Origin: an uncultured Bacteroidota bacterium
GTDB taxonomy: Bacteria; Bacteroidota; Bacteroidia; Bacteroidales; CG2-30-32-10
Assembly: GCA_903889915.1 (NCBI GenBank)
Contig: CAISZK010000296.1
Location: 1 to 45,937 of the forward strand
Direction of reading: 5' to 3'
DNA: 45,937 nucleotides
The notes beneath the pieces were generated by a model. The model was not told the origin of the DNA, did not search any database, and saw only the letters and a list, made by a program, of their open reading frames with translations. Positions 9,261 through 16,819 of the stretch are shown here, piece after piece (the stretch's first letter is position 1; each line of letters starts with the position of its first letter). Made by a program: the position numbers and the translations under genes.

Positions 9261-10142
9261 TTAAGGAACAATGATGTTTAAAGATAAGGGGTGCACCTTG
9301 ATAATTGCTTCCTCAATTCTTCCGTCAGCATCGCCGTCAATGTGGCTCGATACCGGCTGTTCGCATCTTAATTTTGCTTCTTTTACTTTGTAAATTTCCA
9401 CGTACCTTGAATGATGGGCATTGTGCAGAAATAATCTTGGAATAACGAAAATTGACATAGCAAGAGGCATCTTGTGGATAATACAAAGATCAAGATAACC
9501 ATCGTCAATGCAGGCTTTGGGCGATATACGTGCATTGTAACCATATTGATCCGAATTGGCAAGGCTTATCATGGTTGACTTTCTTTTCAATTCCTTTCCA
9601 TTAAAAGTTATCGTGTATTCAAAACATCTGTACCTGATAAATTCAATCGCTGCAATTTTGCAATAAGAAAAAAATCCACGAAGTTTGCTGCGTTGAAATT
9701 TTTCAGCAACAAGTGCATCAAATCCAAGTCCTGCAATACTGACAAACAATTTGCCATTCATTGAAGCAGTGTCAATTCTTCTCACTTTAGTTCTGTTCAG
9801 TACTCTGATAGCATTGTTGATCCCTTCAGGGATTTTAAGGTAATGAGCAAGACCGTTACCAGAACCAACCGGAATTATCCCCATCATTGTATTGGTATGC
9901 GCAAGGGCTTGTGCAACATCATTTGCAGAGCCATCGCCACCAACTGACACGACAATATCAACACCTTTTTCAGATGCTTCTTTTGCAATGGTCACTCCAT
10001 GATGTGCATGATCGGTGTAGGCAACTTCGTAATCAAACTTTGTCTTGTCAAGCTTGCGACGCAGCTTTCCTTCAACAATTCTGGTTCTCCCGATACCTGA
10101 TGTGGGATTGATGATGAATAATATATTTTTCTTAGGCTCCAA
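9261..10142 (-). CDS. diacylglycerol/lipid kinase family protein (DagK/YegS/LCB5 fold)
   Basis: 293 aa, normal for the family. These enzymes phosphorylate diacylglycerol or related lipids with ATP at the inner membrane. The catalytic-domain motifs are FIINPTSGIGRT at the N-terminus, VSVGGDGSANDVA (about residues 66-78, nucleotide binding) and GSGNGLAHYL (about 97-106), with the usual beta-rich C-terminal half ending in HIDGDADG. No ATG lies near the N-terminus, and the only sensible start is the TTG at 10142. A TAATTTTG -7 box at 10159-10166 would place the transcript start about 13 nt upstream of it. The true lipid substrate is unknown. The next minus-strand gene is an LtaS-type membrane enzyme, which may point to lipid or headgroup turnover. 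Confidence 0.85.
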   Translation of the reverse strand: MEPKKNILFIINPTSGIGRTRIVEGKLRRKLDKTKFDYEVAYTDHAHHGVTIAKEASEKGVDIVVSVGGDGSANDVAQALAHTNTMMGIIPVGSGNGLAHYLKIPEGINNAIRVLNRTKVRRIDTASMNGKLFVSIAGLGFDALVAEKFQRSKLRGFFSYCKIAAIEFIRYRCFEYTITFNGKELKRKSTMISLANSDQYGYNARISPKACIDDGYLDLCIIHKMPLAMSIFVIPRLFLHNAHHSRYVEIYKVKEAKLRCEQPVSSHIDGDADGRIEEAIIKVHPLSLNIIVP

Positions 10143-10190
10143 AAGAATAATAAATGTTCAAAATTACTAAAATTCTTTTACAAAAATTAC

Positions 10191-12125
10191 TCACTTTATT
10201 ATCATGTCATTTTTTATCAATCGCTGATTATAGCTTTGAATAACGGCTTTCACTTTTTGCTCCAGTTCTTTTTTTATTGTCGGAGAATTTTCAATGAGAT
10301 TGTTTTTCATCAATGTGTCCCTGGTCTTGTCGTATAAAGAAACTCCTTTGGTTCCATCGAAAACCAGCGCATAGTTTTTATAAATTAGCTGATAGGTTTC
10401 ATTCACAAAACTGATGGCAAAATGATTTGCCGTACTTTCAAGAGCACTGTTTCCAAAAGCAACAAAAGGTTCATTGTAATTAAGGTAATCAAGTATTGTT
10501 GGTGTGATATCGGCCTGTTGTGTGACCACTTCATTGTTTCCTTTTAAAGAACTGTTGTGTTGATAAAAAATAATTGGAATGGTGTACATCCCCACGCGGG
10601 TTTCATATTGTGGAAAGCTCAATTCTGAAGTATGGTCGGCTGTAATTACAAAAAGTGTGCTGTCGAACCATGACATTTGTGATAGTTTCTTAAAAAATTT
10701 CCTCAAAGAATAATCAGTATAATAAATGCCTTGGTGAATTGGCAATTTCCCTTTTGGAAAAACATTAGCATATTTATCAGGTACCTTATAAGGATGGTGT
10801 GATGATAAAGTAAAAACTCCGGCTACAAATGGTTTCTTTGTTTGATTGAGCACATCGGCCATGTATTGCAAAAATGGTTCATCAAATATTCCCCACTTGC
10901 CATCATAGTCCTTTTCATTATTATACTCAGTGCGGCCATAATATTTATCGAAGCCTGCAAGTTTTGCAAATGCGTCAAAACCCATAGTGCCGTTAGTACC
11001 TCCATGGAAAAATGCCGAAGAATAATTGTTTTTCTTCAGGATACTTGCAATGCTGTTGATGTTATTCCCTGAATACATCGAGGTGATATACGCATCATTC
11101 ATCAGAGAGGGAATGCCAGCAAGCACTGCCGGAATAGCTTCAATGGAACGTTTCCCATTTGCAAATGCATTGGTGAAAACAAGACTTTCGTTCATCAGAG
11201 AATCAAGAAAAGGAGTATATCCTTTGTATCTGCCATTGTCAATAGTTTTGTTCAATCCACCAATATACTCCTTTGAAAAACTTTCAAGAATGATCACCAC
11301 AACATTGTTGAACCTTGTTGGTTTTCCTTTGCTGTAATAATTATGAACAGGGGAGAAGATGTTATCCAGAGTTTTTTTGTCAAAGTATTCAATGTTCCTT
11401 ATCCCGCTTTTGCCAAAGGTTCTGAATATTGTAAAAGGAGTATTTAGAACGAGTGATACATTTTTCGGATTGGTATATTCTCCTGCAGTCATAATGCTGA
11501 TGGGCCTTAATTGAAAACCACCTCTTATACCAATAACACCAAGACCGCAAACGATTATTAAAATGAATGTCTTTTTTAAATAAAGTAATGCACTGCCTCT
11601 GCCGACTGGTTGCTTTTCTTCAATTGCGACTTTTGTTCTTGTGAAAAAGAAAATGGTCATTATAATAAGGACTATCCAGATAAGGAAAAAATACCAGAAG
11701 TCCTTGAAATATGCAGGAAGCAAAGTCTTGACATCAGAACCGAGACCCAGAACGTGAAAGATATCTGCCGTAGATCTTGAAAGTGTGAAGGGGAAATATG
11801 CGGAATCAACAAGGTTGAAAGCAAGAGTCACAACGGTCGAGAGTGTGAAAAGTATAAGCAGTATCTTCTGATAAACTGGTTTTGACCTGAAATTGAAAGG
11901 CAATACTGAAAGCAAAATAAAAGGAGAGTACCAGAAAATACAAGCAGACAGGTCGAATCGAAAGCCATAGAATACTACAGCCATGAAGTCAGCAAAACCG
12001 ATATCATGAAAAAACTGATGATTGAAAACGTAAAGAAACATTCTGCCCAAGGTCAGCAATAAAAAGGCAAACAGTAATCTTAAGAAAAAGATATTATAAT
12101 ACCCGCCAGAAAAGAGTTTTTTCAT
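10191..12125 (-). CDS. LtaS-type membrane sulfatase/phosphotransferase
   Basis: 644 aa. The N-terminal 190 residues hold about five hydrophobic segments. The remainder is an alkaline-phosphatase-like sulfatase domain of the lipoteichoic acid synthase family: VVIILESFSKEY (metal-binding Glu), ANGKRSIEAIPAVLAG (nucleophile region, with Ser where LtaS has Thr), FFHGGTNGTMGFDAF, SSHHPYKVP and FVITADHTSE (metal ligands). Gram-negative bacteria lack lipoteichoic acid, so homologues in this phylum probably transfer phosphoglycerol or phosphoethanolamine to a periplasmic glycan or lipid; that role is inference. A normal ATG start and a 48-bp gap to the lipid kinase suggest cotranscription with it. 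Confidence 0.85.
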   Translation of the reverse strand: MKKLFSGGYYNIFFLRLLFAFLLLTLGRMFLYVFNHQFFHDIGFADFMAVVFYGFRFDLSACIFWYSPFILLSVLPFNFRSKPVYQKILLILFTLSTVVTLAFNLVDSAYFPFTLSRSTADIFHVLGLGSDVKTLLPAYFKDFWYFFLIWIVLIIMTIFFFTRTKVAIEEKQPVGRGSALLYLKKTFILIIVCGLGVIGIRGGFQLRPISIMTAGEYTNPKNVSLVLNTPFTIFRTFGKSGIRNIEYFDKKTLDNIFSPVHNYYSKGKPTRFNNVVVIILESFSKEYIGGLNKTIDNGRYKGYTPFLDSLMNESLVFTNAFANGKRSIEAIPAVLAGIPSLMNDAYITSMYSGNNINSIASILKKNNYSSAFFHGGTNGTMGFDAFAKLAGFDKYYGRTEYNNEKDYDGKWGIFDEPFLQYMADVLNQTKKPFVAGVFTLSSHHPYKVPDKYANVFPKGKLPIHQGIYYTDYSLRKFFKKLSQMSWFDSTLFVITADHTSELSFPQYETRVGMYTIPIIFYQHNSSLKGNNEVVTQQADITPTILDYLNYNEPFVAFGNSALESTANHFAISFVNETYQLIYKNYALVFDGTKGVSLYDKTRDTLMKNNLIENSPTIKKELEQKVKAVIQSYNQRLIKNDMIIK

Positions 12126-12178
12126 TTTGCGAAAATAAGAATATTTATAGTAGAACTTCAGGGAGTCCGGGCGGAAAA

Positions 12179-12511
12179 TTATTTACAGTTTATTACCGTA
12201 ACTGTGCGGATAGCTTCTGTTGCTGCATTACCCGCTTTATCTGAAACATCGTATTTAACCTGGTACGTACCAATAGCAGCAGTGTCAACATTAGTTGTAA
12301 TAATTATCTTTGATGTGATATCACCATCTGTTTCATCATAAGCAGTCGCTCCCGGATCAATATACGTAGCATGAAGGCAATGATCAAGAATAGGATTAGT
12401 TCCCTTTATTGTTATGACAGGAGGTGTTGTATCTTTTTTGTCTTTTTTGCATGAGGATATCAGTGTAATTCCTGATAAAAGTATTGCTGAGAAAATAATG
12501 AGTGTTTTCAT
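12179..12511 (-). CDS. small lipoprotein with one DUF5011 (Ig-like) domain
   Basis: 110 aa. A lipoprotein signal (ILLSGITLISSC, Cys near residue 21) is followed by a charged KKDKKD linker and one Ig-like domain of the DUF5011/HYR type, with the signature DPGATAYDETDGDIT, GTYQVKYDVSDKAGN and a terminal VTV strand. Such domains are usually repeated modules in large surface proteins, so a lone copy is small for the class. A related domain occurs in the gene at 13414. A TACTTTTG -7 box lies at 12533-12540. Function unknown; probably surface-exposed. Confidence 0.8.
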   Translation of the reverse strand: MKTLIIFSAILLSGITLISSCKKDKKDTTPPVITIKGTNPILDHCLHATYIDPGATAYDETDGDITSKIIITTNVDTAAIGTYQVKYDVSDKAGNAATEAIRTVTVINCK

Positions 12512-12532
12512 AGATTTTAAAATTTGTCAATA

Positions 12533-12540
12533 CAAAAGTA
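12533..12540 (-). promoter_or_regulatory. -7 box upstream of the DUF5011 lipoprotein
   Basis: TACTTTTG on the minus strand, about 22 bp before the ATG; the -33 position shows CTG rather than TTG. Confidence 0.35.
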
Positions 12541-12649
12541 ATCAAATATTGCCTTTTATCAGAAAGCAAAGTTGGAATATCATGAAAGAGACAATCACAC
12601 TCTTTAGGATTGTGATGATTTTTTACCGGAAAGTTTGTAATGATATAAG

Positions 12650-13324
12650 TTATTTCTTGGCGTAATCGCAAAATAAAGCAAGTATTTGAAATAATTCAAG
12701 AGATGCGTCCTCGGGATAAACAGAATGATTGCTGTCATTAGTACCACTGATAGAATATGTGAACAGGCTATAGTTTGAAGTATTAAAATCTGGTATCTTT
12801 GTTACCTTTGATAAGAGTTCCTTTTTTTCCTTTTCGTACTTTGCTATTTGGGCTTTTTCTTTTGGTGTGCTACCCGTATAGACTACGTTTCCTCTTACGC
12901 TCTGAGATTTGTCATAAAGGTTGGTAATTTGATATTTTTCGGGAAGCTGTCCGATGGCAGTATATAATGAGGGGTTCATATTGTTGGCAACTAAAATTCT
13001 TTCATAACTCCATCGTTTTTGATATTTCAGAATTAAGATTGTTGTCCCTTTTGAACCTTCTTTTTTTATTCGCTCTTGCTTGTCACTTTTGGATTCAGTC
13101 GTTTTTGTTGAATTAAACCTATTTTCATTTAGAATCCAGATCGAGTCCTTACGCACAAAGACAAACTCACTGTCATTAGTTGAAACTGTCCATCCTTTGG
13201 GAATAAGAGCACAAATTTTATTAAGAATACTGTCGTTTTTGATCATTGCAGTATCCAATTTCTGTGAGAATATGTGATTAGACAGAAAGAAAACAGAGAT
13301 AAATATTAGTGAAGACTTTTTCAT
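12650..13324 (-). CDS. hypothetical secreted protein
   Basis: 224 aa. I do not recognise the family. An N-terminal signal peptide (MKKSSLIFISVFFLSNHIFSQ) predicts export. The mature part is hydrophilic, with Lys- and Ser-rich stretches (KSDKQERIKKEGSK) and a Lys/Glu-rich helix (KEKAQIAKYEKEKKELLSK). It has no lipobox and no repeats. It lies between two DUF5011 lipoproteins on the same strand, separated from the one upstream by a bidirectional terminator hairpin. Confidence 0.7.
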   Translation of the reverse strand: MKKSSLIFISVFFLSNHIFSQKLDTAMIKNDSILNKICALIPKGWTVSTNDSEFVFVRKDSIWILNENRFNSTKTTESKSDKQERIKKEGSKGTTILILKYQKRWSYERILVANNMNPSLYTAIGQLPEKYQITNLYDKSQSVRGNVVYTGSTPKEKAQIAKYEKEKKELLSKVTKIPDFNTSNYSLFTYSISGTNDSNHSVYPEDASLELFQILALFCDYAKK

Positions 13325-13373
13325 ATCAATTTGTAGTTTCTTGTTGATGTTACAATAATAATACCAAAAAAAA

Positions 13374-13403
13374 AGAGATACAAAATGTATCTCTCTTTTT
13401 TTT
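13374..13403. terminator. bidirectional intrinsic terminator
   Basis: A perfect 9-bp stem (AGAGATACA, loop AAA, TGTATCTCT) is flanked by an A-tract on the left and a T-tract on the right. It can therefore stop transcription from either direction; here it serves the minus-strand lipoprotein gene ending at 13414. Confidence 0.8.
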
Positions 13404-13413
13404 AATGTTGGAA

Positions 13414-14085
13414 TTACTGTTTAGTCCAAACTTCATGGCTAACATCAGCAGGACCACCTGTGTCATAAGTCCAGGTATAATCCAAAGAAGTAATAGCAAA
13501 TCCGCTTACTGTATAAGTTCCTGCAGAACCTAAAGCAGTTCCTTCGCTTCCGGCTGGAACGCCAGATGGATGTTGAGAAGGAACGGTAATGGTATTGCCG
13601 TTTACAAGAATGTTGACAGAAACAGCAGTACCCCATGCGTCAAAATTTGACACAATTAATTTGTTGTATTCAGTACTTGATTGAGTAACTGTAACAGTAC
13701 CTGTCCAACCTGGTGCACCAGGTCCACCGGTAATTGTAGCGTCAACAGCGTAGGTGCCTGCTAATTTATTACTTCTTACAGTTACTGTTCTTGTTTGTTG
13801 AGCTGAATTACCAGCTGCATCAGAAACAGAATAGGTGAGCGTGTAAATACCAACCTGACTTGTATTCACAGTGCCTGATACAACAATACTGCTGGTAATA
13901 GTTCCATCAGTATTATCAGTTGCTGTTGCACCCGGGTCTGTCCATGTATCTCCCAGGTCAAGTGTCATAGTAGATTGTCCGGTTAATGCGATAACAGGAG
14001 GTGTAGTGTCCGTTTTAGAACATGATGATGATGTTAAGCCAAAATACAATGCGATGGCTGCTAATGGTAATACCAATTTTTTCAT
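13414..14085 (-). CDS. lipoprotein with DUF5011 domain and a C-terminal beta domain
   Basis: 223 aa. Lipobox-type N-terminus (FGLTSSSC), then a DUF5011 Ig-like domain (about residues 28-105; WTDPGATATDNTDGTIT, GIYTLTYSVSDAAGN). The second domain (about 108-223) begins LAGTYAVDATITGG and ends in DVSHEVWTKQ. This two-domain plan resembles the BT_2262-type putative surface lipoproteins of Bacteroidota, but the assignment is from memory and not firm. A TACATTTG -7 box is at 14140-14147 in the divergent region shared with the small lipoprotein gene at 14267. Probably exposed on the outer membrane; function unknown. Confidence 0.8.
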   Translation of the reverse strand: MKKLVLPLAAIALYFGLTSSSCSKTDTTPPVIALTGQSTMTLDLGDTWTDPGATATDNTDGTITSSIVVSGTVNTSQVGIYTLTYSVSDAAGNSAQQTRTVTVRSNKLAGTYAVDATITGGPGAPGWTGTVTVTQSSTEYNKLIVSNFDAWGTAVSVNILVNGNTITVPSQHPSGVPAGSEGTALGSAGTYTVSGFAITSLDYTWTYDTGGPADVSHEVWTKQ

Positions 14086-14229
14086 AATAATTTTTTTTAG
14101 TTAATAAATGATTCGTTTTTTCTTAATTGAATTTGGCCACAAATGTAATATTTTTTTTCAAACAAAAGTTCCTGATGAAAATTAAAAACTTTTTTTTTGT
14201 GTTTTTTTTCTTGCTTATATAATTTTTAT

Positions 14230-14237
14230 TACCTTTG
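14230..14237 (+). promoter_or_regulatory. -7 box of the first small lipoprotein gene
   Basis: TACCTTTG, 29 bp before the ATG at 14267, fits the phylum consensus. The -33 element is not at the usual distance (a TTG lies 16 bp upstream), so only the -7 box is convincing. Confidence 0.4.
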
Positions 14238-14266
14238 CGGCCAAGTTAACCAAAAAAACCAAAGAC

Positions 14267-14602
14267 ATGAAAAAAGTATTAGCATTATTAGTTGTTGCCG
14301 GAATGGTAGCATTCGTTGCTTGTGGACCAAGCCAAAAAGACAAAGATGCAGCAGCAAAGAAGAAACAGGATTCTATTGATGCAGCAAAAAAAGATCAAAG
14401 AACTCATGATTCACTTGCTCAGATTCGCAAGGATGATTCGCTCAAACAGGTTCGCAAAGATGATTCTCTTGCAAAATTAAAGAACAAACCGGGTGGCAGT
14501 TATGCACCAGCTCAAGGCAACGGTGGTAATCAAGCTCCAAAAGGAACAGCAACTACTCCTATTCCAAAAGGAACAAGACCTGGTGGAACAAAAAAAGGTT
14601 AG
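14267..14602 (+). CDS. small charged lipoprotein, first of three in tandem
   Basis: 111 aa. Signal and lipobox (VAGMVAFVAC, Cys at 19) are followed by a low-complexity helix rich in Lys, Ala and repeated D-S-L/I units (RKDDSLKQVRKDDSLAKL), then a Gly/Pro/Thr tail. It shares this plan with the next two genes. The sequence suggests a membrane-anchored flexible or coiled rod; no enzyme motif is seen. It has its own promoter and its own terminator (14653-14684). Confidence 0.75.
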   Translation: MKKVLALLVVAGMVAFVACGPSQKDKDAAAKKKQDSIDAAKKDQRTHDSLAQIRKDDSLKQVRKDDSLAKLKNKPGGSYAPAQGNGGNQAPKGTATTPIPKGTRPGGTKKG

Positions 14603-14652
14603 TATGAGTTCTTAGGAAAACAAGAGTTTTCTTAAATGAATTAATTATTTTG

Positions 14653-14684
14653 AGGCTATTGTTTAATTACAATAGCCTTTTTTA
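14653..14684 (+). terminator. intrinsic terminator
   Basis: Perfect 10-bp stem (AGGCTATTGT / ACAATAGCCT) with a 6-nt loop, followed by a run of T. Ends the first small lipoprotein transcript. Confidence 0.85.
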
Positions 14685-14843
14685 TTGATCATTTTATTGC
14701 GTGAAATTAAAATCAGTGGAAAATGCGAGTTTTTTTTAGCTTAAATTTGTTTCAATAATCTTCTTGTTGTTAAGTGATTGCGATCGTATTATTCGTTACT
14801 AACAATAAAATGTTGAAAAAAAAGTGATTTTTTTTCAATTTTT

Positions 14844-14876
14844 TTTGCTCTGAAATATAAATAATGTTTACTTTTG
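14844..14876 (+). promoter_or_regulatory. promoter of the second small lipoprotein gene
   Basis: TTTG (14844-14847), a 21-bp spacer and TACTTTTG (14869-14876) match the Bacteroidota consensus. The transcript start is expected near 14880, about 26 nt before the ATG. Confidence 0.65.
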
Positions 14877-14905
14877 CGCATAATTAAACCAAAAACAAAA
14901 AGCAC

Positions 14906-15169
14906 ATGAAAAAATTATTCGTATTATGCATCGCTGTTGCCATGATTTCATTTATGGCTTGCGGTGGTGGAAAAGACAAAGCAAAAGAAGCTAAAAGAAT
15001 TGCTGATTCAACAAGAGTTGCTGACTCAACTGCTAAAGCTCAAGCTGACACCTTAGCTGCTCAACAAGCTAGAGATAAAGCTGCTGCTGATGCAAAAGCA
15101 AAAGAAGATTCAGCTAAAACAAAAAAAGACGGTAAAAAAACTGATGCTAAAAAACCAGTTAAGAAGTAA
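14906..15169 (+). CDS. small charged lipoprotein, second of three in tandem
   Basis: 87 aa. Lipobox-type start (ISFMACGGG, Cys near 19), then almost only Lys, Ala, Asp, Ser and Thr (ADSTRVADSTAKAQADT, QQARDKAAADAKAKEDSAK), predicted to be one long charged helix, ending in a Lys-rich tail. It shares the DS-repeat plan with its two neighbours but is the shortest. It is flanked by a clear promoter and a clear terminator, so it is an independent and probably well expressed unit. Function unknown; such proteins may act as periplasmic spacers or envelope-stress lipoproteins (inference). Confidence 0.75.
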   Translation: MKKLFVLCIAVAMISFMACGGGKDKAKEAKRIADSTRVADSTAKAQADTLAAQQARDKAAADAKAKEDSAKTKKDGKKTDAKKPVKK

Positions 15170-15183
15170 TTTCATTTTTACTG

Positions 15184-15218
15184 AAAAAAAAAGAGTGCAT
15201 GTGCACTCTTTTTTTTTG
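15184..15218. terminator. intrinsic terminator
   Basis: Stem AAGAGTGCA / TGCACTCTT (15191-15199 and 15202-15210) with an A-tract before and a T-tract after; works on both strands. Confidence 0.85.
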
Positions 15219-15259
15219 ATTTTTTGTAATTTTACTCATTGAAATTTCACACCCATTTT

Positions 15260-15574
15260 ATGAAGAAAATGTTTTTTTTTATTGCAGGAGTACTACTGTT
15301 ATCAATAGTTTCGTGCAATTCTGGCAATAACAAAGAGAGAGAAAAAAGAATTAAAGATTCAATGGTTGCTATTCAAAAGTTAAATAAAGAATCAGACTCT
15401 CTGGATAAAATTTTTAAAGAACACCGAGCAAAAGATTCTTTGGCCAATATGGAAAAAAACAAAAGTGCCAACTCTCCTGTTCAGCCAAATGCAAAATCAA
15501 AAGAAAACAATGGAAATGTTCCAATCCATGTTAATCAGGATGGAGGCATTCATCTTGGACAACCAGGGAATTAA
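15260..15574 (+). CDS. small charged lipoprotein, third of three in tandem
   Basis: 104 aa from the ATG at 15260. The track starts earlier, but MKKMFFFIAGVLLLSIVSC is the natural lipoprotein signal. The mature part again has DS-containing charged repeats (RIKDSMVAIQKLNKESDSLDKI, RAKDSLANMEK) and a polar Gly/Asn/Pro tail. No terminator separates it from the citrate lyase genes, which begin 24 bp after its stop, so it may be the first gene of that transcript. Any functional link to citrate lyase is unknown. Confidence 0.7.
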   Translation: MKKMFFFIAGVLLLSIVSCNSGNNKEREKRIKDSMVAIQKLNKESDSLDKIFKEHRAKDSLANMEKNKSANSPVQPNAKSKENNGNVPIHVNQDGGIHLGQPGN

Positions 15575-15585
15575 CAAACAATTTT

Positions 15586-15601
15586 AATAGGAGGTATAAT
15601 G
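15586..15601 (+). promoter_or_regulatory. strong Shine-Dalgarno sequence of the CitD-CitE fusion gene
   Basis: ATAGGAGGTATAATG: an AGGAGG core 6 nt before the ATG. Most genes in this window have no such site, in line with the phylum's rare use of Shine-Dalgarno pairing. It fixes the start at 15599. citF is likewise preceded by GGAGG. Confidence 0.7.
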
Positions 15602-16819
15602 ACAACAATAGGAATTGTCGGTAATAAAGGAAAAGGAGTGAAATCTGACTGCTTTATTACTTTTGAAATTACTGAAAAAGGAGGAATTGAAATTATCCTT
15701 GAAAGTAAAGTTAAAGTAATGTATGGTGATAGCATTATTAAACTTGCAAATGAAATTCTCAAATTCTTTAATATTGAAAATGCAAAGCTAAGCATTGAAG
15801 ACTCCGGTGCTTTGCCATTTGTAATTGCTGCCAGAATTGAAGCAGCAATCAAATTGGTCGTCAAGTCTGAGAAGGAGTTCCTTACTTTATTATTAGAGCA
15901 AAATAATTATCAAACAGCCAGAGATAAATTCAGATTTTCACGCTTATATCTGCCTGGAAACACACCAAACCTAATGATAAATGCAGGTATTCACAAACCT
16001 GATGGGATTATTCTTGATCTTGAAGATGCCGTAGCTTTTGATAAAAAATATGAAGCAAGGTTTGTTGTGAGAAATGCCTTGCGTAGTGTTGATTTTTATA
16101 GAGCAGAAAGAATGGTAAGAATAAATCAGGTTCCTGAAGGACTCAACGATCTTGATTTTATTGTTCCGCATAATGTAAACCTTATTCTTGTACCTAAATG
16201 CGAAAGTGCAGAACAGATACATAAGGTCAATGCAAAAATTGAGGAAATAAAAAAGAAGCGAAATATTAGTGGTGATATTTGGTTGATGCCAATTGTTGAA
16301 AGTAGTTTGGGTGTTATCAAAGCTTATGAAATTGCTACTTCTGCAAATAATGTGGTAGCAATGGCTATTGGCCTTGAAGATTACACTGCCGACCTTGGCA
16401 CAAAAAGAACCAATGAAGCAACAGAATCCTTTTATGCACGATGCCAGGTTGTGAATGCTTGCCGTGCTGCAGGGATACAGCCAATAGATTCGGTATTTTC
16501 TGACATTGCCGATCTTGAGGGATTAAAACAGAATGTTATTAAATCAAAGGGACTGGGCTTTGATGGTATGGGATGTATTCACCCCCGTCAAATCAAAGTT
16601 ATCCTTGAAAATTTCGCACCTGATAAAAATGAAATTGAAAAAGCTAAAAAAATTGTAAATGCATTTTTTGAAGCTACAGAGAAAGGACTTAGTGTAGTTT
16701 CTTTAGGAACAAAAATGATAGATCCGCCTGTGGTTAAGCGGGCACAGCGTACAATTGATATTTCTATAAAAATGGGTATTCTAAATTCAAATTGGAGGGA
16801 AGAACAAAATGCAGGATAA
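15599..16819 (+). CDS. citrate lyase acyl carrier protein (CitD) fused to beta subunit (CitE)
   Basis: 406 aa in one frame. Residues 1 to about 90 are CitD-like: KGKGVKSDCFITFE holds a Ser (residue 16) placed like the Ser that carries the phosphoribosyl-dephospho-CoA prosthetic group, and EDSGALPFVIAARIEAAI is the second CitD motif. Residues from about 108 to the end are CitE, the HpcH/HpaI-aldolase-type citryl-ACP lyase: RFSRLYLPGNTP, DGIILDLEDAVA, VPKCESAEQI, PIVESSLGV, IGLEDYTADLG and GFDGMGCIHPRQ. In most bacteria citD and citE are separate genes. The 3' end overlaps citF by 11 nt, so the two are translationally coupled. No citC, citG, citX or citrate transporter is in the window; the prosthetic group must be supplied from elsewhere. 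Confidence 0.88.
   Translation: MTTIGIVGNKGKGVKSDCFITFEITEKGGIEIILESKVKVMYGDSIIKLANEILKFFNIENAKLSIEDSGALPFVIAARIEAAIKLVVKSEKEFLTLLLEQNNYQTARDKFRFSRLYLPGNTPNLMINAGIHKPDGIILDLEDAVAFDKKYEARFVVRNALRSVDFYRAERMVRINQVPEGLNDLDFIVPHNVNLILVPKCESAEQIHKVNAKIEEIKKKRNISGDIWLMPIVESSLGVIKAYEIATSANNVVAMAIGLEDYTADLGTKRTNEATESFYARCQVVNACRAAGIQPIDSVFSDIADLEGLKQNVIKSKGLGFDGMGCIHPRQIKVILENFAPDKNEIEKAKKIVNAFFEATEKGLSVVSLGTKMIDPPVVKRAQRTIDISIKMGILNSNWREEQNAG

Noticed and set aside
14267-15574. Recent triplication of one lipoprotein gene
   Set aside because: The three share composition and plan but not enough aligned sequence to call a recent duplication by eye.
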